Assembly: GCA_005110385.1 (NCBI GenBank)
Contig: DUDT01000014.1
Location: forward strand, 62,001-126,000
From: Candidatus Melainabacteria bacterium
GTDB lineage: Bacteria > Cyanobacteriota > Vampirovibrionia > LMEP-6097
Direction of reading: 5' to 3'
Length of the DNA stretch: 64,000 bases
The notes beneath the pieces are model-generated. The model did not search any database. It was not told the origin of the DNA and worked only from the letters and a program-made list of their open reading frames with translations. The position numbers were made by a program, and so were the translations under genes. Of this stretch, positions 30,992 through 40,527 are shown piece by piece (the stretch's first letter is position 1; each line of letters opens with the position of its first letter).

Positions 30992-32017
30992 ATGATAAGC
31001 ATAAGCTTTGATGCTATGGGCGGCGATAATGCCCCAGATGAGATAGTTAAAGGTGCTCTTATTGCGGTCAGAGAGCTTGATATTAAAGCACTGATAGTTG
31101 GTGAAAAAGAAGCCATTACTAAAATCCTAAAGGAGAACTCGGCTGATTTTGAAAAAGATAATTTCGAAATAATTGAATCAGGCTCAATAATAGAGATGGG
31201 AGATAGTAATCCTGCGAAATCCATTCGTCAAAAGAAAGACAGCAGTTTAGTTGTCGCAAACAGATTAGTGAGTGAGGGCAGAGCCTCTGCCGTAATCTCA
31301 GCTGGTAATACTGGTGCAGCTACAGCAGCTTCCTTATTTGAATTCAAAAGGATTGACGGATTTGATAGACCTTGTATCTGCACCCTTATCCCGACTAATT
31401 CAGGCAAGATGTTACTACTTGATGCTGGTTCCAATATATCTGCCACAGCAGAGCAGATGCACCAAGTAGCTCGCCTAGGGTCGATTTTAGCCACTGCTCT
31501 TTTTAATAAAGAGTCTCCCAAAGTAGGATTACTAAATATCGGTGAAGAACCAGGTAAGGGAAATGATTTATATAAAGAGGTTTTCAATAAGTTAAGTGCA
31601 GATAGCACTATTAACTTCTTTGGTAATGTCGAGGGGAATTACATCACCAAAGACATTTGTGATGTCGCTGTCGCAGATGGTTTCACGGGAAATATCCACT
31701 TAAAGGCTCTTGAAGGTGGGCTTAAAATGATGGCTGATAGCTTTAAATCCGAGTTTAATTCATCTCCGTTAACTAAGCTTGCTGGATTAATTCTTAAAGC
31801 TCAAGGATCTTTCGATAGAATTAAAGATAAATTCGATCCATCTAGCTATGGTGGGGCTATGCTGGGTGGGCTTAATGAAATATCTATTATCTCTCATGGC
31901 AGCTCTAATGCTGAAGCCATAAAGAACGCAGCGAAGCATGCAAAGCTGCTTATAGAGGCTGATATTATCAATAAAATCAAAACGTCTTTTAAAGATATTA
32001 GCTCTATCGGTTCTTAA
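30992..32017 (+). CDS. plsX: phosphate acyltransferase PlsX
   Basis: ISFDAMGGDNAPDEIVKGAL, VISAGNTGAATAASLF, GNVEGNYI, VADGFTGNIHLKALEG. Confidence 0.96.
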   Translation: MISISFDAMGGDNAPDEIVKGALIAVRELDIKALIVGEKEAITKILKENSADFEKDNFEIIESGSIIEMGDSNPAKSIRQKKDSSLVVANRLVSEGRASAVISAGNTGAATAASLFEFKRIDGFDRPCICTLIPTNSGKMLLLDAGSNISATAEQMHQVARLGSILATALFNKESPKVGLLNIGEEPGKGNDLYKEVFNKLSADSTINFFGNVEGNYITKDICDVAVADGFTGNIHLKALEGGLKMMADSFKSEFNSSPLTKLAGLILKAQGSFDRIKDKFDPSSYGGAMLGGLNEISIISHGSSNAEAIKNAAKHAKLLIEADIINKIKTSFKDISSIGS

Positions 32018-32056
32018 GGACGGGAAGCGCGGTCTCACGTTATAATTTAGATCTAA

Positions 32057-32326
32057 ATGGCACGAGGCAAACACAAAACCGTTCCCCGTGAACTAAAAAA
32101 AAACATTAACTGGTTAGAAAATAAACTCGGCGTTAAAATCGTTTTAGGAATTTCAGAATGCGCTCGCCATAAGTATCCTCCTGGTCATATACGTTTAGTC
32201 GAAAAGACAGGAGCTGGTTTTAGAGCTAGGGGCTATTCTGGAAATGGAGTTATAGATTTTTTTATAGTCTGCCGTGATTTGGAGATACTTGAGCTTATTG
32301 CAGCTAAGTTTGAGGTGAGTTTTTAG
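32057..32326 (+). CDS. hypothetical small basic protein
   Basis: 89-aa ORF (MARGKHKTVPRELKKNINWLENKLGVKIVLGISECARHKYPPGHI...), well spaced between plsX and icd. Confidence 0.6.
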   Translation: MARGKHKTVPRELKKNINWLENKLGVKIVLGISECARHKYPPGHIRLVEKTGAGFRARGYSGNGVIDFFIVCRDLEILELIAAKFEVSF

Positions 32327-32390
32327 TATCTCCAAATCCCCCAAATACAATAGTTTGACTTAGCCTTCAATTGTATATAAGATAAAGGTT

Positions 32391-33614
32391 ATGGCTGAAA
32401 AAGTAATTATTAAAAACGCAAAAGCACAAGTAGGAGATAATCCTATAGTTCTATTTATAGAAGGTGATGGTACTGGACCAGATATCTGGAAAGCATCTCA
32501 GAGAGTATTAGATGCGGCAGTAGAAATAGCTTATCAAGGTAAAAAGAAAATCGAATGGAAAGAGATTCTTGCTGGTGAAAAAGCATTTAACCAAACTGGT
32601 GAATGGCTACCACAGCAGACCATTGATGATATTAAAGAATATTCACTTGCGATTAAAGGACCTTTAACTACACCAGTTGGTGGCGGAATAAGAAGTCTAA
32701 ATGTCGCTCTTAGACAGATTTTCGATCTATACGCCTGTGTTAGACCAGTTCGCTGGTATAAAGGTGTTCCTTCACCGATGAAGAATCCAGAAAAATTAGA
32801 CATAACTTTATTTAGAGAAAATACTGAGGATGTATATTCTGGTTTCGATTACGAAGCTAATTCCCCAGAGGCTTTAAAGGTTATAGAATTGATTAATTCT
32901 TTTAATCCTAAAAAACAGATTAGGGATTTTTCAGGCATAGGTGTAAAACCTATCTCTAAATCTGGCTCAGAGAGACTGATTCGCGCAGCAGTAGAATATG
33001 CTATTCAGAAAGGACTTAAAAAAGTTCATTTAGTTCATAAAGGAAACATTATGAAATATACTGAAGGTGCTTTCAGAGACTGGGGTTATGAACTAGTCAA
33101 AAGAGAATTTGCGAATGAAGTTATTACTGAAGAAGAAATCTGGGATGGCGCAAATGCTGGCGACAAGATAGTCCTAGGAAACCGTATTGCTGACAGTACT
33201 TTCCAACAGCTACTTTTAAGACCAGACGAATATCAAGTTATTGCGACGATGAACTTAAATGGTGATTATTTATCAGATGCGGCAGCAGCACAAGTAGGTG
33301 GTCTAGGTATAGCTCCTGGAGCGAATATCGGAGAGAACCAAGCTGTATTCGAGGCGACTCATGGTACAGCTCCTAAATATGCTGGACTTGATAAAGTAAA
33401 TCCAGGATCTGTAATCCTTTCAGGCGTAATGATGTTTGAATTTATGGGTTGGAATGAAGCAGCTGAGCTTATTGAAAAAGGCTTAGAAAAAGCTATTGCA
33501 GATAAAACTGTAACTTATGATTTTGAAAGACTGATGGATGGTGCTACTTTACTTAAGTGTTCAGAATTTGGTGATGCGATTATTAACAATATGAGCCAGC
33601 TTACGGCTGTGTAA
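32391..33614 (+). CDS. icd: isocitrate dehydrogenase (NADP-type)
   Basis: [81 protein letters not shown]. Confidence 0.97.
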   Translation: MAEKVIIKNAKAQVGDNPIVLFIEGDGTGPDIWKASQRVLDAAVEIAYQGKKKIEWKEILAGEKAFNQTGEWLPQQTIDDIKEYSLAIKGPLTTPVGGGIRSLNVALRQIFDLYACVRPVRWYKGVPSPMKNPEKLDITLFRENTEDVYSGFDYEANSPEALKVIELINSFNPKKQIRDFSGIGVKPISKSGSERLIRAAVEYAIQKGLKKVHLVHKGNIMKYTEGAFRDWGYELVKREFANEVITEEEIWDGANAGDKIVLGNRIADSTFQQLLLRPDEYQVIATMNLNGDYLSDAAAAQVGGLGIAPGANIGENQAVFEATHGTAPKYAGLDKVNPGSVILSGVMMFEFMGWNEAAELIEKGLEKAIADKTVTYDFERLMDGATLLKCSEFGDAIINNMSQLTAV

Positions 33615-33653
33615 TTTTCCACAACAAAGCCCTTAAAAATTACAAATAGAAAA

Positions 33654-33701
33654 AAATAAAGCCCTTAAAATTACCAAAATGTAATTTTAAGGGCTTTATT
33701 T
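33654..33701 (+). terminator. strong, near-symmetrical terminator hairpin after icd
   Basis: aaataaagcccttaaaattac / caaaat / gtaattttaagggctttattt: 21-bp perfect arms. Confidence 0.88.
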
Positions 33702-33802
33702 TTAACAGAACTGCCATTTTTGTGGCATAATTCTTTTATATATTGGCACTATCGCCGAACAAGAGACTGCTCCCAAACCTACAAGTTTAAGACTAACCAC
33801 TA

Positions 33803-35146
33803 ATGGAAAGAAATATTGACAAGCAATTAAAACAGTGGCAAAAAAAAGAGAAGCGCAAACCTCTTGTGCTGCTTGGTGCAAGACAAATTGGTAAAACACA
33901 TAGCCTAAAGCAGTTTGGGGATGATAATTTCAAAAATCATTTCTATATTAATTTTGAGAGGCAAAAAGAATATCAACAAATCTTTGAAAAAGATTTAAAG
34001 CCTCAAAGAATAATTAGTGAACTGGAAATATTATTTAATCAGAAGATAGACATAAAAACAGATTTAATAATATTTGATGAAATTCAAGACTGCCCAAAGG
34101 CGATTACCAGCCTTAAATACTTCTGCGAAGAAGTACCTAAGCTAGCTATCTGTGCAGCTGGCTCTTTACTAGGAGTAAATCTCAGCCAAGGCTCCTTTCC
34201 TGTTGGGAAAATCAACTCTATCAATATGTATCCCCTGAGTTTTTTTGAATTTCTTCAAGCCATTGGGGAGAATTTTTTATTCGAATATCTTACAGAGTGG
34301 TCAAACAAAGAAGATTTTTCAGAAGCAATTCACCAAAAAACTTGGGAACTCTGGAAAATATACTTAATCGTAGGCGGTTTACCAGAGGCGATCTTAGCCT
34401 ATAAAGAATATAAAAAAAACTTAATTACAGCGTTACATGAAGTTCGTAAATGCCAAGAAACTCTTATCCAGACTCACCTTGCTGATATCGCAAGACACAG
34501 CGGTAAAGAGAATTCCATGCATCTCGAAAGATTATGGAGTAATATCCCAGCTCAACTAGCTAAAGAGCAAAATGGCTCAGCCCCTAAATTTAAGTTTAAA
34601 GGAGTAATCTCAAATCTCAATAGTTATGAAAGAATGTCTGGGACTATAGATTGGTTAGAAGCAGCTGGATTAATTCTAAAAGTTCCGATAGTAAACTGTG
34701 GTCAACTGCCATTCAAAGCTTATACTGAAGAGAATCGTTTTAAACTTTTTGTCTATGACGTAGGAATTTTAGGAGCATTAAGCGACCTTAATCCTCAATT
34801 AATTCTCAACTATGATTACGGTACCTATAAAGGTTTTTATGCAGAGAACTTTATAGCTCAAGAATTTTCTTGCGCAGAAGGACGCAGAGACAGATTATTT
34901 GCTTGGAAAGAAGGGGAATCTGAAGTCGAATTTCTCAAAGAAGTCTCTGGAGAAGTGATTCCTATTGAAGTCAAATCAGGAAACAATACTCGATCACGAA
35001 GTATTCAAATTTTTCAAAATAAATATAATTCATCGTATAAAGTTATTTTTCGTGCTAACAATTTTGGATCAAATGATGAAAAGAAGTTAAACCGTTACCC
35101 CATTTACATGGCAGCAAGATTTCCAATTGACAAGGTTAATGTGTAG
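33803..35146 (+). CDS. AAA ATPase with DUF4143 (intact)
   Basis: Walker A VLLGARQIGKTHSLKQ, Walker B LIIFDEIQDCPKAI, C-terminal EVEFLKEVSGEVIPIEVKSG nuclease-like motif. Stop TAG lies in repeat copy B. Confidence 0.9.
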   Translation: MERNIDKQLKQWQKKEKRKPLVLLGARQIGKTHSLKQFGDDNFKNHFYINFERQKEYQQIFEKDLKPQRIISELEILFNQKIDIKTDLIIFDEIQDCPKAITSLKYFCEEVPKLAICAAGSLLGVNLSQGSFPVGKINSINMYPLSFFEFLQAIGENFLFEYLTEWSNKEDFSEAIHQKTWELWKIYLIVGGLPEAILAYKEYKKNLITALHEVRKCQETLIQTHLADIARHSGKENSMHLERLWSNIPAQLAKEQNGSAPKFKFKGVISNLNSYERMSGTIDWLEAAGLILKVPIVNCGQLPFKAYTEENRFKLFVYDVGILGALSDLNPQLILNYDYGTYKGFYAENFIAQEFSCAEGRRDRLFAWKEGESEVEFLKEVSGEVIPIEVKSGNNTRSRSIQIFQNKYNSSYKVIFRANNFGSNDEKKLNRYPIYMAARFPIDKVNV

Positions 35147-35199
35147 CGGAACTCCAGTTTCTACGTTTTCGTCCTTCTCAGCCTGGTTCGTTCGGCTAC
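35143..35199. repeat. dispersed palindromic-type element, copy B (intergenic, between convergent genes)
   Basis: gtagcggaactccagtttctacgttttcgtccttctcagcctggttcgttcggctac; imperfect terminal inverted repeats GTAGCSGAAC. Confidence 0.8.
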
Positions 35200-36797
35200 C
35201 AACCAAATTCACTATAAAAGCTCTTAGCATAATCCAATCCCACAGCTGAATGTACGGCTTGAGCATGATTCATTTTAGTTAAATCATGAATCTGACCATC
35301 TCGCTTAATTAAAGCTGAATAACCAGTATTACCGACAAGAACTAAATCTTTAGAGTTTTCAGCAGCTCTAATAACCGCTACTGCTAGGAAGAGCTTCTTC
35401 ATATTGTCATTTTGAAACCAAGAAAGATCATTTACATTAACAAGGAAATTCGCTCCATCACGAGTTTGCCTGCGAATAATTTCAGGAAAAAGTAACTCAA
35501 AACAGATAGAACTACCGACTTTAACACCATTAAATTCAAGCAGCTTCTGATGCTCTTTACCCGCAGAGAACCCTGTGCCAATGGTCGAAGTAGCTAGTTT
35601 ACTAATAGTTTCAGGTAAAAGATTAATGAATGGAGTATATTCACCAAAAGGAACTAACTGAGCCTTATTATAAGTTCTTACCTTCTCTTCTTTAATATCT
35701 ATAAGCTTTAAGCTATTAAACAGCTCACCATCTATATTGGAGTAAGTCCCAAAAATAAAATATTCATACTCCTTCTGTATTCTTGAAATCAATTTCATCA
35801 CCTTAGCGCTGTGATTCATATTCGTAACATTCGTAGGGATGCTAGCTTCAGTCCAAATCAACAAATGGCTCTTTTTCTGAATCTGAGAGAGCTTTTCTTG
35901 AAGCTCCAAGATCTTATCTAAATTATCAAGATTCACTCTAGTATCTTTACGATTCAGATTCGCTTGAACCAAAGTAAAAGATAAGGCTTTAACAGGCTTT
36001 CGAGCATCTGCAATAAAATTAATATAAGCCCCAGTAAAAATGAATAGAATAACAATGCCGAGCATCGTTTTAATGTGACTATTTATAGATAAATTTTCGA
36101 TAAACCCCGTGCTGCTTTGGTAAAACATTCTAGTCTTAGTATTTTTAAAATCATAAATATGAATTAAATTAGCGATAAGTAAATTAAATGTAACAATAAT
36201 AATCTCAAGTCCCACTGCCCCAGTAACTCTTACGAGCTTACTTAAATCAGCACTTAAATACTGACCATAGGCTAGCTGATTTATTGGCACCGCAAAAAGC
36301 GACAAGAAACTAGTGCTAGCAAGTATCTTATATTGAACCAGAGACCAAATAAAAGCTAAGATGAGTATCTCTACGATACTTAGTTCCTCAAGCTTAGTCC
36401 TATCCTTAAGCCTATAAAAAATCCAAATCGAAAAAGAAAATATAAGCAAAAACACACTGTGATAGAGACTCGGGACTAGCCACGCTAAACTTGCAATGAT
36501 AATACTAGGGAAACTCTCTATACCAAGCCACTTTAAAGGATGAATACTAAAGAGCCAAGCAAATGACAACAAATTATAAATCAAGAAAAAAATAAAACTT
36601 TCAAAAAATAATCTTTCTATTCTTTGACAGCTTTTATTTAATAAAACTAGCGGTATTAAACCGATCCAAGCCATTATCGGAAAATTAAAACAAGCTAAAT
36701 TCAAACTCAATAAAAAAGCAGCTATTATTGATACCACCATCCGATAAAGGGGATTAGTCAAAATTTGGGATAGAGGTATATTTATCGGTCGAATCAT
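35196..36797 (-). CDS. lnt: apolipoprotein N-acyltransferase
   Basis: Multi-TM N-terminus; LIWTEASIPTN, YNKAQLVPFGEYTPF, GSSICFELLFPEIIRRQTRDGANFLVNVNDLSWF. Confidence 0.93.
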   Translation of the reverse strand: MIRPINIPLSQILTNPLYRMVVSIIAAFLLSLNLACFNFPIMAWIGLIPLVLLNKSCQRIERLFFESFIFFLIYNLLSFAWLFSIHPLKWLGIESFPSIIIASLAWLVPSLYHSVFLLIFSFSIWIFYRLKDRTKLEELSIVEILILAFIWSLVQYKILASTSFLSLFAVPINQLAYGQYLSADLSKLVRVTGAVGLEIIIVTFNLLIANLIHIYDFKNTKTRMFYQSSTGFIENLSINSHIKTMLGIVILFIFTGAYINFIADARKPVKALSFTLVQANLNRKDTRVNLDNLDKILELQEKLSQIQKKSHLLIWTEASIPTNVTNMNHSAKVMKLISRIQKEYEYFIFGTYSNIDGELFNSLKLIDIKEEKVRTYNKAQLVPFGEYTPFINLLPETISKLATSTIGTGFSAGKEHQKLLEFNGVKVGSSICFELLFPEIIRRQTRDGANFLVNVNDLSWFQNDNMKKLFLAVAVIRAAENSKDLVLVGNTGYSALIKRDGQIHDLTKMNHAQAVHSAVGLDYAKSFYSEFGW

Positions 36798-36890
36798 TAA
36801 TGTAAGTAAAGTCTTGCCATATAATTATAGTATTAGAGATTCAGCTTTGCGAAATCTTTGCTAAAACTTACGATAAGGAAGCCCATATTT

Positions 36891-37388
36891 ATGAAAATAC
36901 TTGGCATAGATCCTGGCACGGCTCGGCTTGGCTTTGCACTTCTCGAATCTTATAATTCTAATAATTTATATAAACTATTACAGTGTGGCATTATCGAAAC
37001 GAGTAAATTCGATAGTGAGGCTAAAAGGCTTACTGAGATTCGCCTAGATCTTTTAGATTTAATAAATAACTTTAAGCCCGATGTACTTGCGATAGAGCAA
37101 CTTTTCTTCTTTAAAAACCTGAAAACTGTCATTCCAGTGGCACAGGCTCGTGGAGTTGTTTTACAACTAGCTCATGAATCAAAGATGCAGATTTTTGAAT
37201 ATACGCCTTTACAGGTTAAACAAATAATTACTGGTAAAGGCAGAGCCGAGAAAAATGAAGTAGAAAGCTTTGTGATGGCTGATTTGGGGCTTACAGAAAA
37301 GATTCGCCCCGATGATGCAGTAGATGCTGTAGCAATTGCTTTATGTTTTTTAAGAAGTGATTATCAAAAGTTTGTTAAAATTCCTTAG
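36891..37388 (+). CDS. ruvC: crossover junction endodeoxyribonuclease RuvC
   Basis: MKILGIDPGTARLGFALLE, LAIEQLFFFKNLKTVIPVAQARGV, DDAVDAVAIALC; the 36858 start in the track looks extended. Confidence 0.96.
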   Translation: MKILGIDPGTARLGFALLESYNSNNLYKLLQCGIIETSKFDSEAKRLTEIRLDLLDLINNFKPDVLAIEQLFFFKNLKTVIPVAQARGVVLQLAHESKMQIFEYTPLQVKQIITGKGRAEKNEVESFVMADLGLTEKIRPDDAVDAVAIALCFLRSDYQKFVKIP

Positions 37389-37391
37389 ATA

Positions 37392-37832
37392 ATGGATTCC
37401 ACCTCTATTTGGTATATTGTAGCTGGTTTACTCATGCTTGCGGAGGCTTTCACCCCCCGCTTATTTATTTTTATTTGCCTTGCAGTTTCAAGCCTAGCAA
37501 TCGGGATCATAGATCAACTCAGCGGCATGAACTTTTATGTACTGCTATTAATTTTTATCGCAATCACTACGACTCTTGTTTTTACTCTCAGACCAGCTCT
37601 TAAATTTATCGTTAAAATACCAGAAAATAAAAATTCCAGCACTGATCTCATTGGTAAAGAAGCTATGGTCTTTAAACCAATTACAGAAACTGAACTTGGG
37701 ACTATAAAAGTTTTTGATTTTGATGCCGTTCTGTTAGCGAAGAGCTTAAAAGGGGAATTTATAGGACAAGGGACTACGGTTAAAATCATCCAAAAAGATG
37801 GTGATATTGCTATAGTTGAGTGCCTGGAATGA
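37392..37832 (+). CDS. short NfeD-like membrane protein
   Basis: Two to three TM helices plus C-terminal OB-like domain (LIGKEAMVFKPI...GQGTTVKIIQKDGDIAIVE). Confidence 0.75.
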   Translation: MDSTSIWYIVAGLLMLAEAFTPRLFIFICLAVSSLAIGIIDQLSGMNFYVLLLIFIAITTTLVFTLRPALKFIVKIPENKNSSTDLIGKEAMVFKPITETELGTIKVFDFDAVLLAKSLKGEFIGQGTTVKIIQKDGDIAIVECLE

Positions 37833-38440
37833 ACTCAAAAATGGGTAATCTAATAGTTTTTACAGGCCCTTCTGGGGTCGGTAAAGGTACTGTAGTTAAA
37901 GAGCTTTTCCAGAATTTAGATAATCTTATATTTTCAGTGTCCGTAACGACACGTGATAAAAGAAGCGGCGAAGAAGAGGGTAAAAACTATTTTTTCAGAA
38001 CACATGTAGAATTTGATGAGTTAATCCAAACTGATAAATTACTAGAATGGGCAGAATTCGTCGGTAATAAATATGGCACACCTAAAGATTTCGTCTTTGA
38101 AAAATTAAAAAATGGTACTGATGTTTTTTTAGAAATAGAAGTGCAAGGTGCTTTACAAGTAAAAGAAAAATTCCCAGAAGCGTTGATGATATTTCTTTTA
38201 CCTCCAAGCCTTGATGAACTAGAAGCAAGGCTTAGAAAAAGAGCGACAGAGCCTGAAGAAAAGATTTTACTTAGACTAGCTAAAGCTAGAGATGAAATGA
38301 AATATATAAATGACTTTGATTTTTCAGTGATTAACGATTCAGCCGAGCGTGCAGGCAAAGAGCTTAGGGAAATTATCCTAAACAGAAGACTCGAAAAAAA
38401 AAATCTCTTAAATGATTATGATGCAGCGACTAGATGCTGA
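37820..38440 (+). CDS. gmk: guanylate kinase
   Basis: VFTGPSGVGKGTVVKEL, SVSVTTRDKRSGEEEGKNYFF, LEIEVQGALQVKE. Confidence 0.96.
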   Translation: MPGMNSKMGNLIVFTGPSGVGKGTVVKELFQNLDNLIFSVSVTTRDKRSGEEEGKNYFFRTHVEFDELIQTDKLLEWAEFVGNKYGTPKDFVFEKLKNGTDVFLEIEVQGALQVKEKFPEALMIFLLPPSLDELEARLRKRATEPEEKILLRLAKARDEMKYINDFDFSVINDSAERAGKELREIILNRRLEKKNLLNDYDAATRC

Positions 38441-39378
38441 TCTTCTAAAGACTCTACATAAGCTATCGCCATAGTAGCAGCTAAAGATCCATCAGAAGCA
38501 GCTGTTACAGCTTGCTTTAAAACAGTATCTCTAACATCCCCAGCCACAAAAACACCAGGTAAATTCGTTTCCATCTTAATCGTCGACTTTATTTTACCGG
38601 CTTCATCTGTCTCGATTTTAGACTCTAAAAAGTCTACATTTGGAATCAAGCCAACATAAATAAAAACCCCTTCACACGGAAAATCATATTCTTCATTAGT
38701 CTTGAGATTCTTTACAGTGACGGATTCTACGCCTAAAACACCACCATTGATTTTAGTTACGACACTGTCCCAAACTATATCAGTCTTAGGATTAGCTTTA
38801 AAACGATTCTGTAAAATCCTTTCAGCACGGAGCTCGTCACGCCTATGAATCAAAGTAACCTTCTTCGCGAACTTGGTTAAAAAATTACCTTCCTCTACCG
38901 CAGAAGAACCACCACCTACAACAACGACTTCTCTATCTTTAAAAAAGGCTCCATCACAGACCGCACAGTAAGAGACACCCTTACCCCAGTTTTCTTTTTC
39001 CCCAGGCACGCCCAACTGTTTATGTTCTGAGCCACTAGCAATAATCAGTGTATGACCTTTAAATTCACCTTTAGCGGTCTTAACCACTTTAGGCGAAGAT
39101 TCTAAATTTACTGAAACGACTGGGTCACCAGTAATAATCTCACAGCCAAATCTTTTAGTCTGCGTTTCCATGGCATCTGAAATCTGCGGACCTGTCATAT
39201 GATCCATTCCTGGATAATTTTCAATTTCATGAGTAACCTGAAGCTGCCCGCCTACTATACCTTTTTCAAGGATAAGAGTCTTAAGGTTCCCTCTAGAAGC
39301 ATAAAGCCCCGCAGAGAGACCAGCAGGTCCAGCACCGATGATTATAGTGTCGTATATAGTATTCGAGTTTGAAGACAT
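38416..39378 (-). CDS. trxB: thioredoxin reductase
   Basis: DTIIIGAGPAGLSAGLYASR, GVSYCAVCDGAFFKDREVVVVGGGSSAVEE, GVFVAGDVRD. Confidence 0.97.
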   Translation of the reverse strand: MSSNSNTIYDTIIIGAGPAGLSAGLYASRGNLKTLILEKGIVGGQLQVTHEIENYPGMDHMTGPQISDAMETQTKRFGCEIITGDPVVSVNLESSPKVVKTAKGEFKGHTLIIASGSEHKQLGVPGEKENWGKGVSYCAVCDGAFFKDREVVVVGGGSSAVEEGNFLTKFAKKVTLIHRRDELRAERILQNRFKANPKTDIVWDSVVTKINGGVLGVESVTVKNLKTNEEYDFPCEGVFIYVGLIPNVDFLESKIETDEAGKIKSTIKMETNLPGVFVAGDVRDTVLKQAVTAASDGSLAATMAIAYVESLEDQHLVAAS

Positions 39379-39388
39379 GGTTTAGATT

Positions 39389-40507
39389 TTAGCAAAGTTT
39401 AAGAAGCTTCGGCAAAGCCAATGTCGCGGCAACAGAACGATGATCTGAAGCAGTATCTTTAGAGCCAATTTCATATTTCTCAAATGCTGACCATGGTTCT
39501 GAATTAGAAGAAGAGACAGCAACAACATCATGCTTATAAACACTATTACCCTGCTTATCCTTCCCATAAGTTCCCTCATGAAAAGGGAAAAGTGTTTCAA
39601 AGCCATATTTCAGCAATAATTTAAAAAGATTTTTATCCTCACCAGGGAAAATATTATTCATATCACCAGCCAAAACGATAGTATTTTTTTGATTTCCTTC
39701 TTTATTAAATTGCTTGCTGACAAGCTTATCTAGAAACTTAGCAAAGTCTAGTAATCTCTCCCAGCCCACACCAAAAGCTGGAGTATGCATATTAACATGC
39801 TTCAGTCGATGTACTATATCACCTGAATCATTATGGATATCAATAGTCGTCATTAGAGCTGGGTTCTCTCGATCCGAGCAGCCAAAAAGCTGCTGAATTA
39901 TCGCTTGCTTCAATGGAACTTTAATGAAAGACTCGTAAATTTTAACATTCGGCTTTAGGCTTGGGTCACCATCTTTTTCTTTTAATTTATAAGCTAAATC
40001 TAACTCTAAATCACCGACTCGGCGCGGAATTACCGTAAGCAAGTAATGCTCACCAGCGCGCGCTAAACCTTTAAAATTAAAAAGGCATCCGTCTTTTTCT
40101 TGCAGAGTAAAATCTTTAGCCCAAACTAGCGTTAAATTTTCATTAGAAAAAATACCTACGGGATTATGCGAATCTACATTCTCTACAAGAGCGACATTTG
40201 GTGATAAGTCTTTCACTAAAGCATCTAAATCGTCTTTATGCACCTCTTGAAGACTTAAAATAGAATCTAGTAAGCCATTCTTTAAAGATTTGAGATCTAA
40301 TACAGCTTTTAATGGCACCATAGGACCAGCGACGTTATGCGTCAAGAATTTTAATTTAATATGATCTCTTTGTAATGTCTGTAAAGGAGTTGAATTAACA
40401 TCGCGAACCAGACTAATATTTTCTTGAAGAGGCTTTGGTAAACGTGAAACGGGAACTCTGCCTAACGGTCTATGCAATGGCAACACAAAACTTACACCCT
40501 TGCTCAT
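39389..40507 (-). CDS. endonuclease/exonuclease/phosphatase superfamily-like protein
   Basis: ILSLQEVHKDD, IVLAGDMNNIFPG, ASDHRSVAATL. Confidence 0.7.
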   Translation of the reverse strand: MSKGVSFVLPLHRPLGRVPVSRLPKPLQENISLVRDVNSTPLQTLQRDHIKLKFLTHNVAGPMVPLKAVLDLKSLKNGLLDSILSLQEVHKDDLDALVKDLSPNVALVENVDSHNPVGIFSNENLTLVWAKDFTLQEKDGCLFNFKGLARAGEHYLLTVIPRRVGDLELDLAYKLKEKDGDPSLKPNVKIYESFIKVPLKQAIIQQLFGCSDRENPALMTTIDIHNDSGDIVHRLKHVNMHTPAFGVGWERLLDFAKFLDKLVSKQFNKEGNQKNTIVLAGDMNNIFPGEDKNLFKLLLKYGFETLFPFHEGTYGKDKQGNSVYKHDVVAVSSSNSEPWSAFEKYEIGSKDTASDHRSVAATLALPKLLKLC

Positions 40508-40527
40508 GTCCTATATAATGCCAAAAT

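Noticed and set aside
32018-32045. gggaagcgcggtctcacg after plsX resembles the right end of copy A (gcggtctctacg)
   Set aside because: Only about 12 nt similar and no core block; insufficient to call a copy.
33803-35146. AAA/DUF4143 ATPase considered as a novel defence gene
   Set aside because: DUF4143 ATPases are widespread; no defence-gene neighbourhood is visible here.
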